From contig JAHFZE010000208.1 in the NCBI GenBank assembly GCA_020854785.1, positions 1-19,622 of the forward strand: a DNA stretch of 19,622 nucleotides. The letters are read 5' to 3'. Position 1 is the first letter of the stretch. Each line of letters begins with the position of its first letter. Source of the DNA: Methanomethylovorans sp. Its GTDB lineage: Archaea; Halobacteriota; Methanosarcinia; Methanosarcinales; Methanosarcinaceae. The position numbers and the translations under genes were made by a program. The notes under the pieces were generated by a model. That model was not told the origin of the DNA. It saw only the letters and a list, made by a program, of their open reading frames with translations, and did not search any database. Below, piece after piece: positions 8,101-14,898 of the stretch.

Positions 8101-8545
8101 ATCTTTCCAGTCGCTAGTGGAATTGCTTGGGAGATGGCAGGTTCTTTCATATAAGGAAACTGACCTGAAGACCACATCTTCAGATATGGAAAGCTCGGAG
8201 GATCCACAAGTGAGCACTCTGGTATTTAACAGGCAGGCTCTGGTAGAAAGAGCAATGAACGATGAGGCACTGGTCGGGAAGTTAATATCTCTGTTCCTTC
8301 AGGATATTCCAAAACAGGTCGTTGCTCTTAAGGAGAACATAGAGAAAGGGGATATGGATAAGATCAAATGGTACGCACATTACATCAAAGGTTCTTCTGC
8401 CAATATAGGGGCCATAGCTTTGAGCACTGTGGCTGCAGATATGGAGCAGGCGTGTAAGGACCAGCAGGCAGCGGAGATATCTGTTCTGATGCCACAATTC
8501 GAGGAACAATACGAACTTTTAATGGCACAGCTTAAGGAAGCATAA
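5174..8545 (+). CDS. Soluble hybrid histidine kinase, PAS-GAF-PAS-HisKA-HATPase-REC-REC-HPt
   Basis: This 1123-residue sensor has no membrane segment, so it senses a cytoplasmic signal. Domains in order: PAS with PAC motif (about 20-138, ending [12 protein letters not shown]), GAF (about 160-310), PAS/PAC (about 320-448, ending [11 protein letters not shown]), a coiled linker, HisKA (about 478-545) with phospho-acceptor His487 in [10 protein letters not shown], HATPase (about 590-708) with N-box Asn604, DTGIGIP near 636 and GGTGLGL near 665, REC1 (about 720-835, Asp776), REC2 (about 868-985, Asp919) and HPt (about 1030-1115, His1069 in HYIKGSS). All phosphotransfer residues are present, so a full His-Asp-His relay within one protein is possible. 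No separate response regulator or output domain is nearby, so the final receiver is encoded elsewhere. The bacterial BarA-like layout in an archaeon suggests past transfer. Its ligand is unknown. Confidence 0.95.
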   Translation: MDLKAENSTDHQHYYNYHNFLEEIVTYSPVVVFLWKAQQGWPVEYVSENVSQFGYSAIDFLSGKVIFENIIHPDDLERVSTEVRTYSGNGVTDFNQEYRILTGEGKIRWIDDRTVIIRNDDGVITHYQGTILDITDRKEAEEELHLREERLRSMVSILQYRPDSIQDFLDFALNEAIKLTQSQIGYIYFYNEDTMEFTLNTWSKHVMEECTVVNPQTRYELKHTGLWGEAVRQRRPIIVNDFQAADPLKKGYPKGHVELLNFMTVPVFKNGRVVAVVGMGNKGSDYNENDVLQLTLLMDSVWSAAEQRKTEEALQQSEERYRQAYNLMQGVLESPKDVVIFALDREYRYLAFNKNHQLTMEHIWGCRIEVGVSMLSCIKDPADREKAKVNFDRALAGEAFTLIEEYGDSLFDRLWYANRYSPLRDTSGYVIGLTLILVDITERKRSEEKVLAYADEVERKNRELDIALSRAEEATRAKSEFLANMSHEIRTPMNGVIGMIGLLLDTELTAEQRHYAKMVMLSGESLLGIINDILDYSKIEAGKLELENVDFDLYSILDDLVAGFAIGAYEKELEFICAAAPDVYTALRGDPGRLQQVLTNLAGNAVKFTQKGEVVVYVTAQAENDTEVLLHFSVRDTGIGIPEDKIPQLFNKFYQVDASTTRNYGGTGLGLAISRQLVDIMGGEIGVRSKEGKGSEFWFTVTFRKQHGNYKNVHSRNIKGAHILVVDDNSTAREILNQQLSSWGAKTEEAADGPTALQSMYFAYEQGDPFNVVVLDMHMHGMDGGAVARLIRSENRLKDTVLVMLTSLGKHKYPPYTEYQDRTVCLAKPVKHLDLIYKISDLLNMNKKEQKTETQDNAPSILSLDLSHLRILLAEDNVINQKVAQTMLQKMGYRVDTVANGKEAIKALEMLQYDLVLMDVQMPEMDGFEATRRIRDPRSAVRNNEVPIIAMTAHAMKGDRERCLEAGMNDYISKPISFQSLVELLGRWQVLSYKETDLKTTSSDMESSEDPQVSTLVFNRQALVERAMNDEALVGKLISLFLQDIPKQVVALKENIEKGDMDKIKWYAHYIKGSSANIGAIALSTVAADMEQACKDQQAAEISVLMPQFEEQYELLMAQLKEA

Positions 8546-8553
8546 CATTCCCT

Positions 8554-8569
8554 CTTTTTCAGTAAAAAG
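8554..8569 (+). terminator. Possible weak terminator after the histidine kinase
   Basis: CTTTTT and AAAAAG pair around the four-base loop CAGT, eight bases after the kinase stop codon. The run of T at 8555-8559 could act as an archaeal U-tract terminator. The stem is all A/T except one pair, so it is weak evidence. Confidence 0.25.
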
Positions 8570-8665
8570 GTACATATATCGTTCTTCATTACTTTTACTT
8601 AGTGATCCCAACTAAAGTAAGAGGAGCATGATAAAATAACGAGTATCAAGGTTTCATGTATTCAG

Positions 8666-9448
8666 ATGGATATCATCCAGTGTTCAAAAGAACAGAACAT
8701 TGAAAAAGCCCTCTTATTGGCTGATAAAGCAATAGGTTCGGGTTCCAGGATCATTGTATTTCCTGAAGTCTTCTCAACGGGTTTTTGCTATAAAGGTCTT
8801 GAGTCGATTGCTGAGACCTCTGCTTCCCGAAGAGTTGAGGACTATCCCACAATACAGAGGCTATTACAATTCTCAAAAGTGCACGATTGTATCCTTATAG
8901 GCTCGATCATTGAAAAAAAGATGGAAAAACCCGATCTGACCAGATTCCATAATCTGGGCTTTTGTATCGAATCCGGAGATCTGGCCGGAATTTACAGGAA
9001 AACCCATCTGTATGGACTGGAAAAAAAACATTTTTCAAGGGGAGAGAATATCGCCCCGATCAGACTTGAAAGGAACGATATAACTATCGGACTCCAGATC
9101 TGCTTTGATCTGAGGTTTCCGGAGATATCAAGAAAACTGGCACTTGCAGGCGCAGATATTCTGGTCACGGTTGGCGGATTTGCAGAACCCAAAGCCGGCC
9201 AGTGGAAAGCACTTGCAGCTTCCAGGGCAATAGAGAACCAGATACCGCATATTGCCTGCAACAGGGTAGGTACTGCTCCCTTTGCATCATACTTTGGTAA
9301 GTCCATGATAATCAATGCATGGGGAAACATGAAAACAGAAGCTGAGGGGGATGAGTGTTTCATCACAGGGGAGATAGATACGGATGAAACAAAAAGGATA
9401 AGAGGCAAGGTTTCGCTCTTGGATGACAGGCAATTGGACCTGTATTAA
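8666..9448 (+). CDS. Nitrilase-superfamily C-N hydrolase, omega-amidase-like (N-terminus uncertain)
   Basis: From the ATG at 8666 this is a 260-residue carbon-nitrogen hydrolase. The triad is visible: Glu34 (VFPEVFSTGF), Lys112 (YRKTHLYG) and Cys146 (QICFDLRFPE). The CFDLRFPE surroundings fit the omega-amidase (Nit2/YafV-like) branch, which hydrolyses alpha-keto acid amides such as alpha-ketoglutaramate, but other small amides are possible. The start is a problem: the family's first beta-strand, here KVSCIQMD, lies mostly upstream of this ATG, and the frame is open back to 8621 without an ATG, GTG or TTG. A ribosome-like GAGGAG at 8621-8626 is seven or more bases before in-frame ATA at 8636. 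Out of frame, ATG at 8628 would join the frame if the A-run at 8633-8636 had one more A. The real protein probably begins about ten residues earlier. It converges on the eCIS-core gene with 13 bases between stop codons. Confidence 0.9.
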   Translation: MDIIQCSKEQNIEKALLLADKAIGSGSRIIVFPEVFSTGFCYKGLESIAETSASRRVEDYPTIQRLLQFSKVHDCILIGSIIEKKMEKPDLTRFHNLGFCIESGDLAGIYRKTHLYGLEKKHFSRGENIAPIRLERNDITIGLQICFDLRFPEISRKLALAGADILVTVGGFAEPKAGQWKALAASRAIENQIPHIACNRVGTAPFASYFGKSMIINAWGNMKTEAEGDECFITGEIDTDETKRIRGKVSLLDDRQLDLY

Positions 9449-9461
9449 GTTAAGATGCAGA

Positions 9462-11174
9462 TCACTGCCTGCGCTTAGCACATCTTTCTTCGGTTTCACG
9501 GTCACTGCATGCAAAGTCATGATGATGTACCGAACACTTTTTCCCGTCAGGCCTCTTCTGGCTCAGATCGCATATACTGAGGAAGGTCCTGTCATGATTG
9601 CATAACTGCTGGGCTTTTGCTTTATTCTCGCGATTGCACTCGGTTTTACCCATCCAGATAGTATGTATTCTTCCACCGCCGCACTCCTTATCACCTGAAC
9701 ACTTGCAGATCGCACAGGCATAGGTGGCACCGGCAATCCCCGGAGAGGCTTCAGTCGCTGGAGATCTTTGCGAGCCGCTCCCGGGTGCAGGACGGCTTTC
9801 CCAGTCCAGCCAGAAATTAGCAATGGACTTTGAGTAATTCACATTTTGAGAAATAAGAGGACTTATACCAAAAAAGGCAGTTTCTATATCAGCATCAGCC
9901 TCTATGCGTGCACCCATCATCACATCCACTTCATCCATAGTAGCTGGTACGCTATGTGTCACATGTTCAGAATCACTGAACGGTGCAAAATCTCCTTCAT
10001 CAACCTTGGTCAGGGGTAGTGTGAGCTTGACAGAGCCGCTTTCGCCAATTGGTATTTCAGCTTCAATCAATCCAAGATCGCCGACCGTAGCTGCTGATAT
10101 ACCTCCTCCGCCTGTCTGGAATAATGGCTGGCTCGGAGGCGTTGGATTATCTGCAGACCTCTCAGTAATCCTGCTCCAGACTATGGCAGCTCCTCTTGCA
10201 TAGTCCAGATCCTCAGCTTTGGCGATACCCCCAAACTGGCCCGTTGGCCCCAGCCATAGGAAGTCATTATCTGCACCATCGTTTCTGAAAATATAGTACC
10301 ATGTAACCCAGCGAGATATATGAGCTCTACCTCCCTCTTGCTGATGGATAAAGCCCTGCTCCTGCCATGTATAAACTTCACCGTACACTCCATTCCCAAA
10401 AACAAGGCTCTTTTGTGAAGCATTTCCGGAAGTATATTGTATTATAATGGCGCTTTTTGGCGTAATTGAATCAAGCCGCCACTTTCTCTGGATAGATGGA
10501 TTTGCTGAGTGCATGATAAAGTTCCCTACCAAGCTATTGCCTTTGTCCGGATGCCCTGTCTGCTGAACAACATGTGCCAGTTCGTGCGCGATCAGTTGTT
10601 TGCCGGCATCCGTTCCTGGCTCGTACTTGCCATTAGCAAAAACAATGCTTTGCCCGACAGTATATGCATGAGCGTTCACTGCTTCTGCTGATGTCGCTGC
10701 CTGCCCCTTACTATACACCCGTACATTACTGAAATCATGCCCAAAGCGTGGCTCCATAAAAGCGCGGGTAACCGGATCCAACGGCTGGCCAGGTGTACTC
10801 AGCACTTCGTGAACGATTGGAGGCACAGTATTGGTAATAGAGCCCATAGCTTTAGGCTGCAAAAGTTCAAGCTTCTTCTTGCACTTAGCACACTTGCGTT
10901 GCACCTGCGGCTCCGGCATCCTCATGACCTGCTCTGCCACCCTGTCAGCCTCCTGCTCGTAGATATCGTGAGGCTGACCTATCCTGAGCTTAGCCTGCAG
11001 GGCTCCAGATCTGATAAGTCTCTGGACTGCCTGATTACCTGCTGTGCGCTGCAGGTGCAGTATCCTGTCAGCAGGAAAGCCGGAATTATTTGCATGGCTC
11101 TCTTGTTTGCAGATACCTGAATTTTTCTGCTTTTGTTCTGGTGCTTTGGCATAAACTGCGGCTTTTTCAGCCAT
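9462..11174 (-). CDS. eCIS core (DUF4157) domain protein with cysteine-rich C-terminal tail
   Basis: This 570-residue protein has the features of eCIS-associated DUF4157 proteins: LQRTAGNQAVQRL (41-53), the YEQEADRVAEQVM segment (72-84), then the core domain (about 115-207) with GHDFSNVRVY, NAHAYTVGQ and HELAHVVQQ (197-205), an HExxH metallopeptidase-like zinc site. A KCAKCKKK knuckle sits at 94-101. Residues 230-480 match nothing I recognise. The last 85 residues hold ten cysteines (487, 490, 492, 498, 513, 525, 535, 547, 556, 565) and a His cluster at 550-552, suggesting metal binding or disulfides. Proteins of this kind are regarded as cargo or effectors, or assembly factors, of extracellular contractile injection systems. 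It is last in the eCIS gene series, after a 127-base gap with promoter-like sequence. The start has AAAGAGG upstream. Effector activity is inferred. Confidence 0.85.
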   Translation of the reverse strand: MAEKAAVYAKAPEQKQKNSGICKQESHANNSGFPADRILHLQRTAGNQAVQRLIRSGALQAKLRIGQPHDIYEQEADRVAEQVMRMPEPQVQRKCAKCKKKLELLQPKAMGSITNTVPPIVHEVLSTPGQPLDPVTRAFMEPRFGHDFSNVRVYSKGQAATSAEAVNAHAYTVGQSIVFANGKYEPGTDAGKQLIAHELAHVVQQTGHPDKGNSLVGNFIMHSANPSIQRKWRLDSITPKSAIIIQYTSGNASQKSLVFGNGVYGEVYTWQEQGFIHQQEGGRAHISRWVTWYYIFRNDGADNDFLWLGPTGQFGGIAKAEDLDYARGAAIVWSRITERSADNPTPPSQPLFQTGGGGISAATVGDLGLIEAEIPIGESGSVKLTLPLTKVDEGDFAPFSDSEHVTHSVPATMDEVDVMMGARIEADADIETAFFGISPLISQNVNYSKSIANFWLDWESRPAPGSGSQRSPATEASPGIAGATYACAICKCSGDKECGGGRIHTIWMGKTECNRENKAKAQQLCNHDRTFLSICDLSQKRPDGKKCSVHHHDFACSDRETEERCAKRRQ

Positions 11175-11301
11175 AAATCCATTCCTCTTTTATTCTGATC
11201 TATGTCCTAAATTTTCAGCTAATAAATGATCCCCATCAAAAAAGGAAAATAATAAATAAAAATATTATACATAGTACATAATTTTTGCTTCCTTCTGGAA
11301 C
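11175..11301 (-). promoter_or_regulatory. AT-rich spacer: likely terminator U-tract and promoter for the eCIS-core gene
   Basis: This is the longest gap in the minus-strand eCIS series; the other gaps are 1 to 76 bases. Read on the minus strand it holds A/T-only sequence around TATAATATTTTTATTT (about 11272-11257) that could be a TATA element, then a run of six T (11243-11238) that could end the upstream transcript. The eCIS-core gene may therefore be expressed separately from the structural genes. No hairpin is clear. Confidence 0.35.
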
Positions 11302-12690
11302 TCATCCCTGTATTTCCAGCTCCGATACATAGAAGCAGACCTCGTCCTGCTGGATAGCTACCCGAAGGCTATCTCTCGGGCCAAGTGCTTCTTTGAGCTC
11401 TTCCAGTGCATTAAGGAAATTCTTGAAGCTTTTCTCTGTACTCCTTCCCTGAATGTTGTCTGCAAAAGCCATCATCAATTCCAGAAGCTCTTTCATGAAT
11501 TCCATGAAGTTTTCTTCTTTTTGATAGACTTTATCGTTCACTGCATCTTTGGTGTTCTGTGCAATTTTAAAGGCTATATCATTGTCAAATTGTCTGCCGA
11601 TCGCCTTAAAATTGCTAACCGTGCATTTTAAAGCCCTCTCTCTCAGGTACATTAAGAGCAATTCGAGCTGCCTCTGCAGTTTTTCAGAGAGGTTTCCCAC
11701 ATCTACAACTCCCCTTCCAAGATCATGTACGTGGTCTTCACGGGCGTATCTGTCCGAAGTGCCCACAATAAGGCTGGTGCCTACGCTTTCCACAGTTGTT
11801 GCAGGTTCTCCTCCTCCCCCCGTGGAAGCAATTGCAATCGTATGAGCTGCAGGGTTGGGAGTTATTAAAATATTTGCACCCGCAACAAGATCCACATTTC
11901 CACCCGGATTGTTCACCCCATCAATGCTGACCAATGCTCCTGTCTGGGCAGCAGTGACAGCATGAGGATTATTGATATCAAGGATATGACATTTAAATAG
12001 CTGATACAGTTCTTTCTGGGTGAAAAAGATCCTGTTTTTGGCAGTATCTGAAAAATTAACCGAAAGATCACTGTTCACAGCCGCAAGAAAAACCCGCTCT
12101 TTATCTGCACACGAAGGACAAAGTCTATGATCTTTCTCCAGATCTTCAAGCCATAAAGTCACATCTTTGACTGGAGAAAATTCCGAACGGCACTCAAGTT
12201 CCTTTAATTCAGGAGCTTTGTCTGAAGCTATAACCTCAAAGCCTTCAACTATTTTTCCCGGACAGCATTTTTCCGCACAGCTCGAGGGATTTGAGGCCGA
12301 AGCTACATAATCAGCGTAACAGGTCTTGTATTTCAAATAGAGGTAAGGAGTGTCTGTCAGATCTGAAACACTGCTTCCACTACTATTCAATATCTTTTCT
12401 TCCATGTTGGGTGGCACGACAATTTCGCGACCACAGCAATCCAGAGCAACTCCACCGTCTATGAAAAGTATATTCAGATATCCATCTGCTGCCTTTTTTA
12501 TTTCGATCGTTTCAAACCCGCAGACAATCCCCGACCCATGCAGCATCCTGTTGATTAGCTGACGCTTTCCGTCAAAATAGCTTTGTTCCGTTTCAAAGTC
12601 ACTTACTGTCATCAGCTTGCCGTAAAAGTACTTATTTTTCTCGAACTTGTGAAGTTGGCAAACTTCATTCTCTTTGGTATTATCAGACAT
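11302..12690 (-). CDS. eCIS-associated fibre-like protein with phage tail-fibre signatures
   Basis: This is a 462-residue protein. Its N-terminal part (about 12-100) opens with FEKNKYFYGKLMTVSDF and HGSGIVCGFE, which I associate with proteins of eCIS and phage-tail-like loci. The middle carries sequence typical of phage tail fibres: NPHAVTAAQTGA (241-252), IDGVNNPGGNVDLVAG...ITPN...IAIA (256-288) and YAREDHVHD (315-323). Residues 330-440 are predicted helical, and the end returns to beta. Cysteines cluster at 138-143 (CAEKCC) and 191-194 (CPSC), a possible metal site. The likely role is target recognition or fibre attachment on the particle. I chose the ATG at 12690 because AAAGGAG (12700-12706) lies nine bases before it. 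An in-frame ATG at 12717 adds nine residues but lacks a ribosome site. The role is inferred from motifs only. Confidence 0.75.
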   Translation of the reverse strand: MSDNTKENEVCQLHKFEKNKYFYGKLMTVSDFETEQSYFDGKRQLINRMLHGSGIVCGFETIEIKKAADGYLNILFIDGGVALDCCGREIVVPPNMEEKILNSSGSSVSDLTDTPYLYLKYKTCYADYVASASNPSSCAEKCCPGKIVEGFEVIASDKAPELKELECRSEFSPVKDVTLWLEDLEKDHRLCPSCADKERVFLAAVNSDLSVNFSDTAKNRIFFTQKELYQLFKCHILDINNPHAVTAAQTGALVSIDGVNNPGGNVDLVAGANILITPNPAAHTIAIASTGGGGEPATTVESVGTSLIVGTSDRYAREDHVHDLGRGVVDVGNLSEKLQRQLELLLMYLRERALKCTVSNFKAIGRQFDNDIAFKIAQNTKDAVNDKVYQKEENFMEFMKELLELMMAFADNIQGRSTEKSFKNFLNALEELKEALGPRDSLRVAIQQDEVCFYVSELEIQG

Positions 12691-12732
12691 ACTCCTACAC
12701 TCCTTTATATTACGCATTGATACATTACAAGA

Positions 12733-14814
12733 TTACCAGGATATTGTGCTGTCAATTCCCACACGTGCATGCCTTTCCACCTGCCCCGCTTGCTCTTCAT
12801 CATCCAGGACAGTATCCCTGCCAATAACGGATGTAACTCCCAGGACAAATTCTGGTTTAGTAAGCTTGGTATTGATCCCCAGGTACGTGTGTATATCCAG
12901 ATAGAACCAGGGCTGGAGCACCTTCAGTCCATAGCAGGTGTGTGCTGGCTTCTGGTCTTCAATGATCCTCCTTACACGACTGATCGTGGTTGGATCCATA
13001 TAAGAGTCGTTAAAAATCACACAGAAGCCAAATCTTTCGGTCCCGTAAAGGAAATCGATCAAAGGTATCTCCTGATAAGCTTCTTCTAAGGCTCCATCTT
13101 TATCGGATCTCTTTAGGGTTTTTTCATCGAGGCATACTTTGACAACAGCCTCTCCAGGAGGGAAATATATCATATTCTCCTGCAAGTTCTGTTCATTACA
13201 GTATTTAGCAGTAACATATTTACAGGAGTCCTTACCCTTAAAGACCTCTACAATGAAGGGCTTTTTACCTGTGAGAAGTTCAATGCTTTTTTCCAGCCCT
13301 TCCCTGGTACCCCTCTTTTTATACAAGGAAACTGCCTTGCAGATAAAAAGTCTCTTCTTATCTTCAGGCCAATCCTCCTCTACAGCAAGAGCAAGCCAAG
13401 AACCAAGCCATGACAGAAATTCAGGCGGAGCCCCATAGGCATCGAAGTAGTGACCTATGTGTTCTATCGTATGATCGATATCAAAGAACATACTTTCAAA
13501 TATTGCAAGAAAACGCTCAAGCAGTCCTTTGCTCAGAGGGTCTTCCCGATAGATGGCTGGCAGATGATCAAGGTATGAAACCCTCGGGAAGAACACAGTG
13601 ATCTTTCTGACCACCGGAGAACGTGTTTCAGTGCCAGAGAGAACTATCCTGAACCAGAGATAGCGCCCCTCAACGTCTTCCAGAAAAAGGGCATCCCTCT
13701 TATTTTCACCCTGAACTGATGAAGTTTCAGAGACACACGTGCGCCACTGATCTGGATCGATCGTTTTGATATCCACTACTTGATCGTTAGAAACATAATA
13801 CAGGAACTCTACCTGTGTGCCTTTTTCAAACTCTCCTTCAAGCACCAACCTGTGCCACCTGGTATCAGGGTTCTGGCTGTCTATGGGCTTTGAGATATAA
13901 TATCCTCTGAAAGCACCTTCTTTGTCCGGAAGATGTACTTTTTGGCGGATCAGGGATGTCAGTTTGTTTCCTTTATCATCGAGAACGTAAAGATTGCCCT
14001 GCGAATCACTGATCAGTTTGCTACTTGCTCCTCTGTATGACCAAAGTGGAGTAAAGATCTCGCCTGACAATTTATGGATCGTCTTTAAAGAGATCTCTTT
14101 TTCAGACCCGGTCTCTGATCCACCTATGAATACCTGTTTCCAGGCATCGACCACAAGTCCGGAAGGTGAAAGACTGGCAGGCTGGATAGGTATTTCTTTT
14201 TCTCCTGCTTTCGCATAAAAGATCTGCAACTTTTTTTCATAAAGGACGTATAAATTGCTCTCCGTATCTACAGCAAGTTCCTTTGGTTTTGGAACTTCCG
14301 GATCCGTAGAGTAAAATAGATGGGGTGCAGGATAATCAACGCTTTCCTTACTTATAGACAGAATTCTTCCCGTTTCATTTTCAAGGATATATATATCCCC
14401 TTTGTTATCACATTCGATATCAAGGATCTTGTTCAAAGGCTTTCCATCGGAACCTTTGCAAATTATCCACCGTATCTGGAAGTCCCTCTTTGCAAGCGCT
14501 ATCAGACGGGCATTATCTGCACCATTTATCGAAATGAGATCAGCAATGTATAGCGTATCCCTGTCTACTCCGATCGCTGAAAGTGTGTTCAGTTTCAATG
14601 GAAGTATCCCCGGATAGCAGCCAATTACCTTCAGAGCATCGTTATGCAGATCGTATGTGAGGATAAGATTTCGTTTTTCATCTACAAGGTAAAAGATATC
14701 ACATTCATCTATCACGATATCGATCATGCTCAAATTATTATCATCAAGAAGTATATTCCCGAATTTGTACACATGCTCGCTGTTTAAGCGTATATCGCCA
14801 CTTTCCGGATCCAC
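12733..14814 (-). CDS. Tail protein I-like eCIS baseplate protein with propeller-like N-terminus
   Basis: From the GTG at 14814 this is a 693-residue protein. Residues 25-270 hold repeated strands of the form LYIADL, GDIYILEN, NLYVLYEK and GNLYVLDDKGNKL, resembling NHL-type beta-propeller blades. A beta-sandwich-like part with GYYISKPIDS and WHRLVLEGEFE follows. The C-terminal half is the phage tail protein I/TIGR02242 type: YLDHLPAIYRED (about 408-419), FLSWLGSWLAL, LYKKRGTREGLEKSIELLTG, and the terminal HTYLGINTKL, GRDTVL and ARVGIDSTI blocks. These proteins form the outer baseplate wedge of contractile tails. The N-terminus is probably longer: reading from in-frame ATT at 14886, right after a very strong ribosome site, adds 24 coding-like residues and closes a 76-base gap in an otherwise tight operon. 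The propeller assignment is by eye. Confidence 0.85.
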   Translation of the reverse strand: MDPESGDIRLNSEHVYKFGNILLDDNNLSMIDIVIDECDIFYLVDEKRNLILTYDLHNDALKVIGCYPGILPLKLNTLSAIGVDRDTLYIADLISINGADNARLIALAKRDFQIRWIICKGSDGKPLNKILDIECDNKGDIYILENETGRILSISKESVDYPAPHLFYSTDPEVPKPKELAVDTESNLYVLYEKKLQIFYAKAGEKEIPIQPASLSPSGLVVDAWKQVFIGGSETGSEKEISLKTIHKLSGEIFTPLWSYRGASSKLISDSQGNLYVLDDKGNKLTSLIRQKVHLPDKEGAFRGYYISKPIDSQNPDTRWHRLVLEGEFEKGTQVEFLYYVSNDQVVDIKTIDPDQWRTCVSETSSVQGENKRDALFLEDVEGRYLWFRIVLSGTETRSPVVRKITVFFPRVSYLDHLPAIYREDPLSKGLLERFLAIFESMFFDIDHTIEHIGHYFDAYGAPPEFLSWLGSWLALAVEEDWPEDKKRLFICKAVSLYKKRGTREGLEKSIELLTGKKPFIVEVFKGKDSCKYVTAKYCNEQNLQENMIYFPPGEAVVKVCLDEKTLKRSDKDGALEEAYQEIPLIDFLYGTERFGFCVIFNDSYMDPTTISRVRRIIEDQKPAHTCYGLKVLQPWFYLDIHTYLGINTKLTKPEFVLGVTSVIGRDTVLDDEEQAGQVERHARVGIDSTISW

Positions 14815-14885
14815 GTTCTCTGCATCAGCTTTGAAGCTGTCGAGGAGCTCTTTTGTGTTGATCAGTTTGTAATTGACTTTCTGAA

Positions 14886-14898
14886 TACGATCACCCCC
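14886..14898 (-). promoter_or_regulatory. Strong ribosome binding site without an ordinary start codon
   Basis: Read on the minus strand, GGGGGTGATC (14898-14889) has nine of ten bases of the ideal anti-16S pairing sequence GGAGGTGATC and overlaps the stop codon of the upstream baseplate gene (14893-14891). No ATG, GTG or TTG follows in the frame of the next gene until 14814. In-frame ATT at 14886-14884 sits five bases after GGGGGTG. The site argues that translation of the tail protein I-like gene begins here, not at the GTG. Confidence 0.5.

Noticed and set aside
8992..9408. Minus-strand ORF of 138 codons
   Set aside because: Antisense to the nitrilase-family catalytic region, whose triad is intact in the plus frame.
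9449..9461. Bidirectional terminator between the convergent nitrilase and eCIS-core genes
   Set aside because: Only 13 bases separate the stop codons and no hairpin or T-run is present there.
10737..11120. Plus-strand ORF of 127 codons
   Set aside because: Antisense to the DUF4157 core region, where the minus-frame product has recognisable motifs.
12691..12717. Start of the fibre-like protein at ATG 12717
   Set aside because: The ribosome site AAAGGAG lies between this ATG and the one at 12690, so it serves the second; the nine extra residues are probably not translated.
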